This document shows, in pieces, positions 33,509-45,439 of a DNA stretch of 64,000 nucleotides. This stretch comes from Adiantum capillus-veneris (Eukaryota; Streptophyta; Polypodiopsida; Polypodiales; Pteridaceae). Every line of letters starts with the position of its first letter. The first letter of the stretch is position 1. The notes below the pieces were generated by a model. That model was not told the origin of the DNA. It saw nothing but the letters and a program-made list of their open reading frames with translations, and did no database searches. The position numbers and the translations under genes are program-made. The stretch lies in the NCBI GenBank assembly GCA_014529385.2, contig CM043959.1:92359529-92423528 (forward strand), in the 5' to 3' direction.

Positions 33509-35248
33509 TCAGTTTCCGCACAACTTTTGCTTTGCCGCTGAATATACCTCTACATACGCGTTTAATTTTCGGCAATCGAATCAAAGCATTTAACCGCTAG
33601 AGGTGGTTTTAGTAATGATTGGTATAATTGAAGGGTTAACCCCAACCACTACTGTATTTTATACACTTATGATGTTCTTGATTAGGTCTGCTAATCTGGA
33701 ACTGTACTTTTCTCGGATGTTGGTCAATTTACCTGAAAAGTCTTAATTCCGTCTTTGCTCCGTCAATAGGTCAAACAAGGTCCAAATTCACTATTGAAAG
33801 AAGTTCTGGAACTCTTACGTCAACTGTAACATCATTGTAAGTCCTTAGTCAACTTTTCACTTCCCTAAGCCCCAGTAGACATCCTACGCATAGGATGTCT
33901 CCTGCTCTGTTTTGCCTAGTTTTTGCACTATAGAGTCCCCTTGATGTGCTGAGTCCACTGCTGTTTTTACTTTTTGATTTGGACACCTATAAGCTGGTCA
34001 ATAGATCAGAAATCTATTCCAGTAGCCTGATGTTGGTTTGACCAGTCAAATCAACTCCAATTTGGACCAAAATTGACTAGGAGGCTTGCCTCAGGCTATA
34101 CAACACCCTGCTATGCCTACAGACAGCTTTTGGCTTCAATTTCATGCATTAGACATTCTACGCGTAGCATGTCTAATTGCCCAAAATGGCTTCAAAGGCA
34201 AAGCACGGACTCTCTTTAAGGTGCTGATCACTTTGGTATGCTCAAATCAGGGTTTGGAGTGCCAAATCACACAAAACACATCCTACGCTTAGGATGTGTA
34301 TTTGGCCTGTTTGACCCCAGACTTAAGCCACAGCTTCCCCTTGATGTCAGCAACCCAGTGCTATGCTTAGATTTTGGTTTGGATTTCAAAAGACCCCAAT
34401 TTTAGCTATCCTAGCCTTTTCAGTCAAAAATGCTAAAGTCTGCTTAAAACCCAATTTTCTCACCCAATTGAGATGAAACCCTTCTCAGACACTCAATAAA
34501 TCATGCAGATCATGCTCATGCAGCCATCCTATGGTTTTGGTCTTAAAATTATGCCTTGGCACAATTTGGATAGGATGTCTGGCAATTTTTGTCTATCTGG
34601 CCTTATCCTGTCAAGATATGGTCAAATTTTCACCTTCCAGGTGAAAATAGGGTAAAACCTACCTTCTGAACACACTGGTCAATTCAAAATTTAAAAATTT
34701 CCACAAGATTAGCATGTAGACATCCTACGCGTAGGATGTCTCCTCGCTTAAAATGTATTTTTTTCCTGATAGAAATGCTCCTGATGCTCTGCAACTCTCT
34801 CAGAGACACTCACAGCAACTTTTGAACTTCACTTCAGCTTTCAAACACTCTTTTGCGTCTTTTACAACCTTGTGATGAACCTAACAGCAAGTATAACATG
34901 CATGAAGTGCTCTAGATCATAAATCATGATGTCCTACTTACCCTACTTCTACTCATCATGTGAGATGGTGATAATGGCGTTTTGGTTGCTTCCTGGCCTC
35001 TCCCGACTCTCAAGCTCTCCTTTCACCACTTCTACCACTCAAACTCCTACTCTCTACACCACAACTCAACTAATACCTGAGTCTACCTAAGTCGAAGGAT
35101 TTAGGCTAGACACACGCTCCCTAGACTCCTCCTAAGACCTAGAGAGTCCTCCACCCTCTGATTCAATCTAAATGTAAAACCAGACTCTGGCAAGCCAGAG
35201 AATCCCTATCCTCAAGGACTAGTCTCGGTCACCTACCTAGGGTTTTTG
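33509..35248 (-). other. Gypsy-B leader with palindrome repeats
   Basis: This 1.74-kb stretch between primer site and gag holds no coding region. It carries four copies of a 24-bp palindrome and repeated text around them; for example CCCCTTGATGTGCTGAGTCC near 33938 and CCCCTTGATGTCAGCAACCC near 34338. It therefore looks like a few diverged modules of 300-450 bp. Long leaders are usual in Tat-like elements. Confidence 0.75.
33877..34741. repeat. Dispersed palindrome family, GACATCCTACG...CGTAGGATGTC
   Basis: Copies lie at 33877-33900, 34151-34174, 34276-34299 and 34718-34741. The last is a perfect 24-bp palindrome (arm AGACATCCTACG, with ACGCGT at the centre). The others differ by one to four bases. 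Half-sites (TAGGATGTCTGG) occur near 34571 and inside the LTR near 35620. Confidence 0.88.
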
Positions 35249-35266
35249 TCCCCGGCAGCGGCGCCA
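35249..35266 (-). promoter_or_regulatory. Gypsy-B primer binding site (tRNA-Asp type)
   Basis: On the minus strand, TGGCGCCGCTGCCGGGGA begins 1 nt after the LTR end. It is nearly complementary to the 3' end of plant tRNA-Asp, the primer used by many plant Gypsy elements. Confidence 0.88.
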
Positions 35267-35267
35267 A

Positions 35268-36179
35268 TGTTGGCGGATACGCCAAGACGGACGTCAGCAC
35301 AGCAAGAACTCACCTAACAAGATTTGTCAGCTAAGGACAAAGCTCGACCCACAGGCACGTGGAAGCAAGTATAGGGTATCAACCTACACTCGACCGACTC
35401 TCGACTAATTCCTACAGAGGTCTCTACCCAATGTCTAAGCTACAGCCTTCAGGAGTGCATAAGAGGAGATTTTCTACAACGCTTTCAAGAGCCAAATACA
35501 CATCAAACGTTCTCGAAACACCATAGAACTTGAAGGAGACCCTACTAACACCAATAGGTCACTCTCCCTAAGGTCCATGAACCAAAATCCCAACCCTAAA
35601 CACCTGGTGCAAAATCACGTAGGATGTCTGGCCAAAATTTGCAGGTCGTCGTTTCCGAAAACTAAAGTGCCTAATGTGTAGCTCTACTCAATGCGAACGT
35701 GTGGATATGTTGAAAGGAAAAAACGGATAACGTATGCTCACTGAATCACCAGATGAAGCTCGTAGGTCGAGCTCGCAAAACCAGATCGTACACCCACAAT
35801 GTAGGTATCGGCGCGTAGCTCTCGTTGGGGGCAACACGCTGCACTTCTTTGCACTCGATTCCGACCACCGGTGCGTGCGTAGCATCAAGATGAAACTCTC
35901 ACTCTCTCTCGTACAAAGTACGCTCACTCACAGACATAACTTTTTAAAATGACAAAGGTTTTTTTCATTAAGGTCAAAAAGTGGTATAAATACCTTACAA
36001 TCTCAAACCCTAATGTTCCAATTTAACCATCTACTCAATCTAAATGTCAAAAATGGGATACAATCTGAAAACTTCTGTAAGCCTCAATATTTACAAAGGT
36101 GAAATGTCGGTTTTTCTCAAAGAATAGTTACAAAAATAATATTCCGCCGAGCTCTGTAGGGTGTGTCCAGCTACTAACA
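35268..36179 (-). repeat. Gypsy-B 5' LTR
   Basis: The inner end is fixed by the primer site: on plus it starts TGTTGGCGGATACG. The outer end is placed at CTACTAACA (36179), giving TG and CA ends and 912 bp. On the minus strand a TATA-like GGTATTTATACC lies near 35978-35989, about 190 bp from the outer end, as expected for U3. There is no second LTR to confirm the outer limit. Confidence 0.65.
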
Positions 36180-38041
36180 ACAATTGATTAGAAGAATTTG
36201 ATTTAGATTGATAGAAAAAAATTGAACAATTTCACAGGTTTGATTTAAATAATAGGTTTCTTTGAAGATGATACTATATCATTGGAATCTTGGTTTGGAG
36301 CTTGGGGTATTTCAAGTTTTTCATTTTGTGGGTGAAGAGTACAAAAACTCGAATGATTGGCTTAGGGCGACCCTGGCCATCCGGTCGAGCCTTGCTATGT
36401 AAAGGACTAGGCTTTTGGTTATAGTATGTTACTCGGTACTTATGTTGTAACCATCGACCCCTCAAGGCTTGGATGAGTTTGAGGTTAATATTTTTTTTTT
36501 CTTGGTGGTATTATAATGCAATCACTCACAATTGTGAGTTTTGCAAAACTAAAAAGAAAAGGATGGTTGTGAATGTGATAGGTATTCAAGTTGATGGGAT
36601 GCTCATGGTAGGCTAGGTTGTAGCCATGGTGAGGTTATTAATGTTGAAGTAGCGGATGCAATGGGTGGAGTTACAAAAGTGGGTAGGGTTGGTAACTCTC
36701 GAGGTGGTGAGGTGGTTGGATCTTGTGAAGAGTTGTGGAAATCGGTGGGGTTGTTTGCTCTAGAGGTGGTTGTGAGGTAGTCAACTCCAACGAAGAGTAA
36801 GGTGTTGGCTCCTTGGGAGGCTTGAGATGAGGCTGTGGGAGTGGTTGGGGTGCTTGGGTAGGGCATTGAAGGTGGGTTTACTAGGGTATTGAGAAATGCA
36901 TTTCATGTAGAAGAGAAGTTACACAAAAGAAAAATCTATTGCTGCAATTTCATGAAAAGCTTAATATAATCTTTGTAAATGATAAGAAGAGTGATCTCTT
37001 CTTGGATGGGATTCATTATCTACAGTAAGTGAGCACCAAGAGCTGATACTCAAAGAAGTAGCAATTGCCATGCAGACCAGTGCACATGCTCAAAGGCTCC
37101 AAGTGCAACTCAATGTGCCCAACACACATCTAACACAAGCAAAATCAAGAAACCAAGAACAAGCTCAAGTTTTAAATCAAATCCATACCATTTCGTCAAT
37201 GCTCACATTGCTACAGGTGAGGCCTATAAAGCATTGGATAAAAGAAACAAGGACTTGGCAATTGTGTTAAATCTGCAGCAAATACAAAGAAGAGAGATCT
37301 TCATGAGCTTCATGCACAAAGAAGAGACTTATCTCTAAGAGAAAAGTAAAACGAAGGTAGAGTTGAGGAAGGCACAAGGGGCTAGCAAGGGAAAGCAACT
37401 AGAAATAGAGGATAAGTAATTACAAAAATGCATGGGTGACTTTGAATGCTACGAGATGGGGCACCTTTCTATTGTATGTGATTATCGTTACAATCCTCAT
37501 AGTTGGGCATGTAATGATTAATTACTATGTTGTCTTAATTGTGAGTTTGTGTTGTAGAGATTAGAGCCCTAGAAATTACGGAGAAGAAATTGACAATAAA
37601 ACCAATAATGCTTCTCGGAATTTATTTTAACATAATTATTTTTAGAGATTTTTCCAATAAGTCTATATGGTTAGTTGTACAAAGCTAGTAAGAACTTACC
37701 CCATGAGGGTTCATGCAATAAGTGATACAACCCACACATAAGCTCCAAGTGTAAAGATGGGCCTCTAATTTTTGGCACCAACTTAGTTTTAAGAAAGAAA
37801 ATAAATATCCAGCTCCAACATAATTGCCATGAAGTTTGGGGGTATCAGTTTATACCATCAATTTGCAAGATTCTCTTTCTCCTTTTCTTATGCTATATTG
37901 TGTACTATAATCTCTCTTACAAGCATTCACCACCTTGACTAGGTTTTTGTGCTTATGTGCGCATGTGTGTGTAGAGAGGGTGTTGTTGTTCTCTACCTAT
38001 GTGTATATTTTGTGAAAAGGGGGAAATGGTGAGAGGTATTT
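36180..38041. other. Unassigned segment left of the simple repeats
   Basis: A Pro/Thr/Ser-rich minus-strand ORF (36603-36866) and a Gln-rich, coiled-coil-like plus-strand stretch (about 37026-37330, with QVQLNVPNTHLTQAKSRNQE) are the only notable items. The second resembles in style the tail of the 15-17 kb accessory ORF and may be another decayed element ORF. Neither can be named. Confidence 0.25.
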
Positions 38042-38062
38042 GGGGGGGGGGGGGGGGGGGGT

Positions 38063-38121
<59 letters not shown>
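38042..38121. repeat. Compound simple repeat G(n)-(TG)n-(GA)n
   Basis: About 19 G residues are followed by about 13 TG units and about 17 GA units without a break. A run of 19 guanines can form a quadruplex, and its exact length may be unreliable in an assembly. Confidence 0.95.
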
Positions 38122-38125
<4 letters not shown>

Positions 38126-38601
38126 TTGGCAAACATTCTCTCGGATGTCCCAACAATACTATCAGAGAAAATGTTTGAGGTTATCAGCAATCAAAGCTTT
38201 GAGTTACTGAAGACAAGAATATTTAATAAACAACCAAATCATAAATTTGGATCTTTATTGGCAATAATCAATCTTAAATCCAATTAAGCCTTTGCCAATT
38301 TGGTGATTGACAATTGTTTTCAACAAAAAAAATTATTGCAATTATTATAAACCCACTTCATGACCATTTCTATTCTTACACCTTTATTATCAATTAATCA
38401 ACTGTGATAATTGAAATTTTGGCTACACATACCCTGGTCATGAGATAAAAACGTTTGTAGCTTTTCATAAGACACTGACCATCTATCAATACAAGATGCT
38501 AGGCTTTCGCGATGAATCGCTTCATTATTTTTAGACATAATCACCTTTTTTTGTGAGGCAATTTGGGACAAATTACATGCTAATCACTCACGGATCACAA
38601 T

Positions 38602-38603
<2 letters not shown>

Positions 38604-38695
<92 letters not shown>

Positions 38696-38774
38696 CGATG
38701 GCCGGAGGAGGGGTGCACATAGGCACGTCCTTGGAAGGCACAACGTTCATTCTTTGGATCCCGACTCCCCGCAC

Positions 38775-38806
<32 letters not shown>
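38604..38806. repeat. Two (GA)n microsatellites
   Basis: A 90-bp pure (GA)n tract spans 38604-38693, and a 29-bp tract spans 38778-38806. The 84 bp between them is ordinary sequence. Reading frames here encode only Arg-Glu or Ser-Leu repeats and are not genes. Confidence 0.97.
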
Positions 38807-38808
<2 letters not shown>

Positions 38809-39376
38809 GGTTCGTGCCAGGCATAAGCCACCCCAACGTCCATAAGGATGGCACACATGTTGAGGATTTTGTGCACGACCTAGTTGCACGGATCACTAGG
38901 AGCGGCGTGTCGGGCAAGGCCAGTCAAAGCAACGCGGCACTTTGGCCAAGCACTTGGATGTGCATTCACAGTTGAACACCTAGTACACATCCATCCTGAA
39001 GGTATGAGAGATATATGGCCGTAAAACCTTCAACCTACAGATCCCGCCAATCCACCAACACCATTTGGTTTACCCCTCCGCTTTTAGTTCCGCCACATTG
39101 TTGCTTTCAACCAAGCACTTGCGACTTTCATAATGTTGGTGATATGGCCGCTTGAGGCACTCCACTAACAACCTACCATCATGAGCTGCACGATCATTGA
39201 TTGCTGTCGGTGTTTCTGAATCTATGCTAAGGACATTGGCTTTGTCAAATATGTCCATGGATCCGGCTGAAGATGGATTGATTTTGTAGCATAGAATTGG
39301 GGAGGCAAAAGCACATATACACATTCTGATGCAGTGAATTCTTTGCAGCCTTCCAGGCTTCATTCTCTTGTGGGGG
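38807..39376. other. Unassigned segment with a 97-residue minus-strand ORF
   Basis: The ORF at 39070-39363 (minus) has mixed composition with no domain I recognise and no clear upstream signal. Nothing else is seen. Confidence 0.2.
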
Positions 39377-39377
39377 A

Positions 39378-39442
<65 letters not shown>
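39377..39442. repeat. (GA)n microsatellite
   Basis: A nearly pure GA tract of about 66 bp. Confidence 0.95.
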
Positions 39443-39444
<2 letters not shown>

Positions 39445-39619
39445 AACTGAGTCAACATCAGTTAGCAGAAGCTGTTAAAGACCGAAGACGTATGAATGCA
39501 CATCGAGGATGAATACAAAGAAGCAATAAAGATTGGAGTTACACATTTTTCACGTTTTCTCAAAATGGTCACATATTGTAAATTCCCGATTTATTTCAAG
39601 CCATTATAATATTTTAATG

Positions 39620-40362
39620 TGTTACGGGCTCAATGGGAGCTCTAAGATGTAAAGAACAGGTCAGTTATTGTGCTTAGGTAGCAGATCACTAAGTGATGGA
39701 GCCCTAAAGGCCTTGGGCACCCGGACATTGCATATTTTTACCCTAGGTACATAAGGCAGTGTGTAAAGGAAATTAAAGTGCTCAAGCTCATTTGTTGAGA
39801 GCACTCTTTGGTGAGAGCTCTTGAGGTGTGTGGCTATGGAGTCCTTGAGCATCTCTTTGCTCATGAGACTTGATTAACATTAATCAATGATTCATTCTCT
39901 TTCACTATGCCTCTCTCATGCTTCTTATGATTGCCTATGATGCTTAGATTAGCTAGATCTTAACTAATTAGTGATTAATCCCTCTCTAATCTTGTGTCAT
40001 TACCCTCTCTTGCTTGTGTGTGCATGTAGGTTTGATTGGAGTGTGGTGCTCGATAGATCTATGTGTGTGTGCTTGCGATTAGTGTGTTGCATGATAGGAT
40101 TAGTGTTGTGTGTGTCTTGCAATCGTAGTGTGTGTGATTGGGTTGATTGGAGGTGAAGAGAAGTGGATGTGGAGATTGCCCTTCATTGTGGCTTAGCTCC
40201 TCCATAGGTCGAGAAGCTCACCTTGTAGAGTTAACCATTCGTGTTGCCATGATTAGCTCACTAATCGTGTGAGTGTTTCCATGGCCTAACTAGGTAGCTC
40301 ATCCCTCCGTATTGACAATTTTGTTGGTCATTGGAGCTATTGCAACGATGGAAACCCCAACA
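39620..40362 (+). repeat. Gypsy-D LTR
   Basis: The 3' end is fixed by a primer site: it ends CCCCAACA, then TT, then the primer match. The 5' end is placed at TGTTACGGGCTC (39620), giving about 743 bp with TGTT and AACA ends. It shares tRNA-Asp priming with Gypsy-B but is a different sequence. No matching second LTR is in the window. Confidence 0.55.
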
Positions 40363-40364
40363 TT

Positions 40365-40382
40365 TGGCGCCATTGCTAGGGA
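40365..40382 (+). promoter_or_regulatory. Gypsy-D primer binding site (tRNA-Asp type)
   Basis: TGGCGCCATTGCTAGGGA matches the site used by Gypsy-B at 14 of 18 positions and lies 2 nt after the LTR. It shows a plus-strand element began here. The element is cut off by minus-strand chromovirus sequence at about 40756, and the 370 bp between hold no ORF. Confidence 0.75.
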
Positions 40383-40755
40383 CAATGGCCTACACTAGTG
40401 TAATTGTGGCATAATCAAATACGTTCCCTCATTAATTTCACTTGTGTGTTTATGTTTTTGTGGATTTTGGATGTGTGTGCATGAAGCAATGTGTTTATAA
40501 TTCCCTAATTTGTCACCGTATCTTGCCAATTGTGTGTTTACACACTTTAATTTGACACTAACCCCTTGCTAATTTGACTAATTTTTGCTAGCTTACTAAT
40601 TTGCTATGAAGGATTGGAGCATTCGACCATTCAATTGATCTTCAATGGAAAGGTAATTAAGGTGGTATTCTCAACCTCTCAAGAATCTAAGGATGTGTAA
40701 AATTATGCAGAGATCCCACCATGATGCAATGTAATGTTGATGCTATGTTGATGCA

Positions 40756-41325
40756 ATAGTATCTTTTTGCTAGTTTAGCATAGTAATTTTGATGGCCCGT
40801 AAGATTTTTTCCTGTCGTTTGCCTCAATCCACTATCTTTATTTGATGATAGCCACTTTTAAGGTCAATCCTATTGAAGTAGGTAGAGCCTTGTAGCTTAT
40901 CAAATATATCTTCTACCCGAGGTACGAAAAATCTGTTTTTGATAGTGATATGGTTAATGTGCGATTGTCCACACACATGCGGTATGTACCATCTTTCTTT
41001 TTAACTAAAAGGACTAGAGAACAAAAGAGAGAGGAGCTAGGCCTCACCATCCCTTTGTCTGCCAATTCTTGTACTTGCCTCATGATCTCCTCTTATTGAG
41101 CTTGTGAAACTCGATAGGGAGGTTTGTTAAGCGATGAGCTTCTTGATAGGAGCTCAATTCGATGGTCATCATCCCCTCGTTTTGGGGGTAAGTCCATAGG
41201 GATATCATCGACGAACACATCTTGGAATCCTTTTAGAAAGTTAGACAAGTCTAACTCTTCTTGATTTCTACCATTCACCTTTGATGAAACATTAGGGCCT
41301 TTTAGGGAGTCTTTGACAAAAATCA
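40756..41325 (-). repeat. 570-bp direct repeat, copy 1
   Basis: It matches 43733-44294 with only scattered substitutions and small indels. Both contain the end of the protease-RT linker (FQDVF-DDIPMDLPPKRGDD), the RT start and the same RT-to-integrase deletion joint. The offset of about 2.98 kb is roughly the length of the whole deleted coding unit. Confidence 0.9.
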
Positions 41326-43163
41326 TGTACGCAAAAACTGAGCTCTTCATTGATTTATCAAGAGCAAGAGGATTTACAAGTGGCATATTATGACTAGACT
41401 CATTAGCATCTATATACATATTCTTTCCCCTGTAGGTGAAATAGATTCTCCTTTCAGGGAACTTCCTGTTGGCAGCCATGCGGTTGAACCATGGTACCCC
41501 TAGGCTAGCATCCTCATGTTGGAGAGGAGAGATAAAGAAGTCTTCTTTGTTGACATAGATTTGGACATGAAGCCTCAACTTCCCAATCAAGGGAGTAACG
41601 GAGGCTTGCTATCCCTTAAAAGTGGCATTGGCAGTTACAACTTCTCCCATCTCAAAAGCTTGAATGCCCAACTTGGTGGCCAACTCCATTGATATGAAGT
41701 TGTGAGTAGAACCAGGGTCAAACAAGATGAAGGCATCATGCTCCCTTACCTTTCCCCAAGCATAGGAGAGAGGTGATCCTTTGCAATGACAATCCTCTTT
41801 TGGAGCTTCGATAGTGGAAGCTCTAGGAGTCTCATTGCGAGCATTTCTTCTGGGGCAAGAACGATAACCATGTCCTTGCTCCCCACACTTAAAACATTTG
41901 TGATCCTTGCAAAAAGTTTCAAGCTCTTCAGGAGAGAGTTTATTTTTACCTTTGTAAACTCCTTTCTCCTTGGACCGATTGTTGTTGTTGTTGTTGTTGT
42001 TGTTGGAATGGCCTTGGGAAGAATTTTGGGCATTAATTTTTCCCTTTGCATCACTTTTGTTTTTATTTTCCATGGGCTTGACATTCCATCTAACACCTTG
42101 TTGGAAGTTGATGCATGAACCAACCATGGTATGGTGGATTACTTCGCTGATAGAACCAAGTTGTTGAGAGTTGACATACTCGGCCATCTCTTCAAGTAAT
42201 CCCGCACAGAATTGTTGCTTTTCCTCAGTAAAGTCTATCTTTTGAAAGACAGTAGCCTTGAGATGTAAATCCCAAAACTGGTCCACATATTTGTGGATAG
42301 ACTCATGAGAGAGAAGCCTTAAACTCCGCCATTCAATGAGCACTTTGTCCTTTCCATCGCTTGCAATGATGGAAACTCGTAGAGTTTTCCATGTCTTTGG
42401 GGCTTCGCCATTGCCATTGACGAGCCGATTTTTGGAAGTGCAAAGCTACATGACATAGCTTGGAGGACTCCGTGAAGCCCTCGTCTCCAAAGGCCGCATC
42501 AAATTGTTTGCTGAAGGCCAATACTTTGTCGGTAGCACCCAAGGTGCCATCATAGGTGAGAAAAGAGATACTTTTTCCTCCCTCTTTGAACTTCTTGAGC
42601 TTTTGTGACCTTCGCCATGTAGGGTAAGATTTGTGATATCCTCCCCTCTTATATTATCTAGGAGAATAGCCATAGCTTTCATCCGTAGAGGAGGAAGGTG
42701 AAGAAGAAGGAGAAGAGGGTGACCTCTTTCTTGCCCTTTTCTTCCTTGGTTTTCTCTCTTCCCTTTTGGATTGACGAGGAGAAGAACTATGGGTTAACCA
42801 CTTCCTCTTAGGAGGAGTTGGCGAACGTTAAGTCCGCCTTCTTTGTGGAGCCACATCTTCGGAGGAATTTAGGGATTCATTACTTTCTTGATCTTTGGAT
42901 TCCTCCTCTCGTATGGGAGAGAGTCTTCTTTTGGGGGTCTCATCAAGAGGCCTCCTAAGCGCTCTCTCCTCTTGGAGAGGAAAGGAAATCCCATAAGCAC
43001 GAAGTTGTTGAGTAACTTCAGCTTGCAAAGCGGGGTTGCCCATAGCTTGTTGCAACCTAGTGACAAGATAATTAACAAACATGGAGGCATCATCATTAGC
43101 ACCTTCATGAGCAAAATCAAAGTTATCAATGTTCATTCTACTCTCTTGGTTATTGTCAGCCAT
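40756..43163 (-). pseudogene. Chromovirus-type Gypsy copy E: gag, zinc knuckle, protease, partial RT joined to integrase end
   Basis: Gag starts at 43163 (MADNNQESRMNIDNFDFAHE). The capsid part is spread over 42333-42682 in broken frames (LAFSKQFDAAFGDEGF). A 244-residue frame (41609-42343) has WDLHLKATVFQKIDF, an Asn run from (TTG)n, an intact CX2CX4HX4C knuckle CFKCGEQGHGYRSC, and ILFDPGSTHNFIS, where protease normally has D-S-G. The frame at 41093-41590 ends with PPYRVSQAQ. A broken RT start follows, which at about 40830 joins directly to an integrase C-terminal segment. The rest of RT, RNase H and the integrase core are missing, so it is a deletion derivative. Confidence 0.85.
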
Positions 43164-43397
43164 GTTAATTAAACTTATGTGTTTACTTAGTGTATGCTTT
43201 GAAAATTCAAAGCCATTTCATCCTCCCAAGTAGAGTGTCAAATTCTACATGGTGTTTGAGAGACGTCGTCATTCCAAACATGATTCTTAGTATGCATACT
43301 ACTTAAATTTGTGCACAATAAAGAGAGAATTAGTCTTATAAGACAAAAACATTGATCATTTAAAAGAAACATGTACATTTTCTTACTATAATCTAGC
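43164..43397 (-). other. Short joint between chromodomain and gag
   Basis: Only about 235 bp separate the chromodomain stop of copy F from the gag start of copy E, too short for LTRs plus leader. One minus-strand frame reads HSTWEDEMALNFQ near 43200-43240, resembling the end of another chromodomain. No primer site is seen. Confidence 0.45.
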
Positions 43398-44294
43398 ATT
43401 GTAAGCGTGGACAAGGTTCATACTATCTTTAATTTGGATTCCTTGCATCCATGTAGCATCTTCAAAAGGATAATTTTTGAACTTAATAAGATACCTTCGG
43501 ATAATCTTACCATGTCGTAGTACCTTGTCTTCATGCCGAAGGATAGCTTCGGGCTGTAGTACCTCTTCTTGATCTTCAATTTTGGGAGGGTCTTCAATAA
43601 TTGGTTCATTTGGAGGCTCTCATTTGTAGGGCTTGAGTAGTCTCACATGAAAACCATTGTGTATCAGCAATGGTTAGGCAACTTGACTTGAACATCCACT
43701 TCATTGATTGACTTCAAAATTTGAAAAGGACCATAGTATCTTTTTGCTAGTTTAGCATAATACTTTTGATGGCCCGTAGGATTTTTGCCCGTCGTTTGCC
43801 TCAATCCACTATCCTTATTTCATGATAGCCACTTTTAGGGTCAATCCTACTGAAGTAGGTAGAGCCTTGTAGCTTATCAAACAGATCTTCTACCCAAGGT
43901 ACGGGAGATCTTTTTTTGATAGTGATATGGTTAATGTGCGATAGTCCACACACATGCGGTATGTACCATCTTTCTTTTGCACTAAAAGGACTAGAGAACA
44001 AAAGAGAGAGGAGCTAGGCCTCACCATCCCTTTGTCTGCCAATTCTTGTACTTGCCTCATGATCTCCTCTTGTTGAGCTTGTGAAACTCGATAGGGAGGT
44101 TGGTTAAGCGATGAGCTTCCTGATAGGAGCTCAATTCGATGGTCATCCCCTCGTTTTGGGGGTAAGTCCATAGGGATATCATCGATGAACACATCTTGGA
44201 ATCCTTTTAGAAAATTAGACAAGTCTAACTCTTCTTGATTCCTACCATTCACCTTTGATGAAACATTAGGGCCATTTAGGGATTCTTTGACAAA
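43398..44294 (-). pseudogene. Chromovirus-type Gypsy copy F: RT start, integrase C-terminus and chromodomain
   Basis: From the right, 43890-44252 encodes DLPPKRGDDHRIELLSGSSS, PPYRVSQAQQEEIMRQVQEL and KKDGTYRMCVDYRTL. Then 43801-44001 gives TYFSRIDPKSGYHEIRI, so RT reaches about its third motif. It joins at about 43800 to KLAKRYYGPFQILK, the conserved G-P-F of the integrase C-terminus. A frame then carries PEAILRHEDKVLRHGKIIRR with YLIKFKNYPFEDATW, matching the chromodomain of plant chromoviruses, which directs insertion via chromatin binding. The stop is at about 43398. The deletion joint is the same as in copy E. Confidence 0.85.
43733..44294 (-). repeat. 570-bp direct repeat, copy 2
   Basis: Partner of 40756-41325. 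Similarity begins at ATAGTATCTTTTTGCTAG and ends at TTTGACAAA. Confidence 0.9.
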
Positions 44295-45387
44295 GACATA
44301 CTAGTTCTTAGGGAGAGCCTTAATGGTCTCAACTTCTACCCCTAGGGTTCCCCACTGGTTTTTTTATCCAGCCTCACAATATATCAGCAGAAGGTCACGT
44401 ACCAGCCAGAAGCCCTATCAGAGCCCTATTCTCTAGATCATTTTGTCTTTTATGGATTTGAACAGCAGGTAAGATTACAACAGGCTTACCTCCTACAGTC
44501 TATTGATGGCATGCTGGAGCAGGGTGTAATGAAAATGGCCTATGAATTTTGAGAGTACCGGAATTAGGAAATTAGATGAAGCACTTTTGTGAGATTACTT
44601 TGTGAGCATAGGGGGTGAACTTAATTGATGGTAGCAACATAAACATGGTACTTAGTTAACTTGGCATGAATAATACTTTTGCAAGAGAGAGAGTTTAGAG
44701 AACATGAAAATAGTTGAGGACCGGATTCATATGGATCCGGTCCCCCTTGCGATAGGCATTTGTATTATAGTTTCTCCCATCAAAAGAGACTTGGTACAAT
44801 ACAATCTTTGTGTTCCTTGTGACCTAGGTGATGCAATGAAGATGGAAAGCTTCATGCATCACAAGCATAACATAAACTTTGTAGAAAGCATTAACTATCC
44901 CGAGCCTCAGTCCCAAGGCCTCAAACACCTTCGAAGGTGGAGAGAGCTAGCGGGGAATGAGGATAGGCAAGAGAAGAAGAAACATTTCATAGGAGAAAGA
45001 AATAGCTCCTCACTTATCATCCCTCTTCTTACTAGCATACATAATAGCATAGTAATGGAGATGGAGAAGATGGCAAGCTTAAGCATTGAAGCATGGCTCT
45101 TGGTTGGATTTGCATTCCATAGCCAAGAGTGTTGGTGTAGGCTCTCACTTCTCACAAGCTTGGAAAAGGAGGTGGAGTTCCTCAACTTTCACCAAGTGAA
45201 AATGATCCACAAAATGAGTGTGTGTGTGTGGCGTATATCCCCCTAGCACCCCCCTTGCTTGCTTGGGGTGAGTTGTGGCTTTTCCACATGCTTCAAGCTC
45301 ATTGGTCCCCTCTCCCCCTAGCCAATTACATGCAGCATGCAGTCAAGTACATGGCTAATCTTTTGACAAGTGTCCTCCTTACCCCTT

Positions 45388-45390
<3 letters not shown>

Positions 45391-45435
<45 letters not shown>
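45391..45435. repeat. (GA)n microsatellite
   Basis: A pure GA tract of 45 bp. Confidence 0.95.

Positions 45436-45439
<4 letters not shown>

Larger units (their letters stand above)
27151..36179 (-). mobile_element. Gypsy-B: Ty3/Gypsy element truncated before integrase
   Basis: Read from the right the element has a 5' LTR (36179 to 35268), a tRNA-Asp-type primer site, a 1.7-kb leader with palindromes, gag, protease, RT and RNase H. It stops at 27151, so integrase and the 3' LTR are lost. Coding lesions are few compared with most elements here, so it may be among the younger insertions. The primer type and the sequence GAG-TRAQAQ-PR-RT suggest the Tat/Athila-like branch of plant Gypsy; that placement is inference. 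Confidence 0.88.

Noticed and set aside
37953..38287. Ser-Leu and Thr-His repeat ORFs
   Set aside because: They are translations of the G(n)-(TG)n-(GA)n tract.
38553..38975. 140-residue ORF with long Arg-Glu run, and opposite Ser-Leu ORFs
   Set aside because: They are translations of (GA)n microsatellites.
41786..42167. Plus-strand ORFs over the chromovirus gag with Leu or Val runs
   Set aside because: They are antisense shadows of the Asn run and zinc-knuckle region on the minus strand.
44704..45246. 180-residue plus-strand ORF as a host gene
   Set aside because: No domain, no neighbouring exons, and the position is where chromovirus LTR or leader would lie; evidence is too thin.
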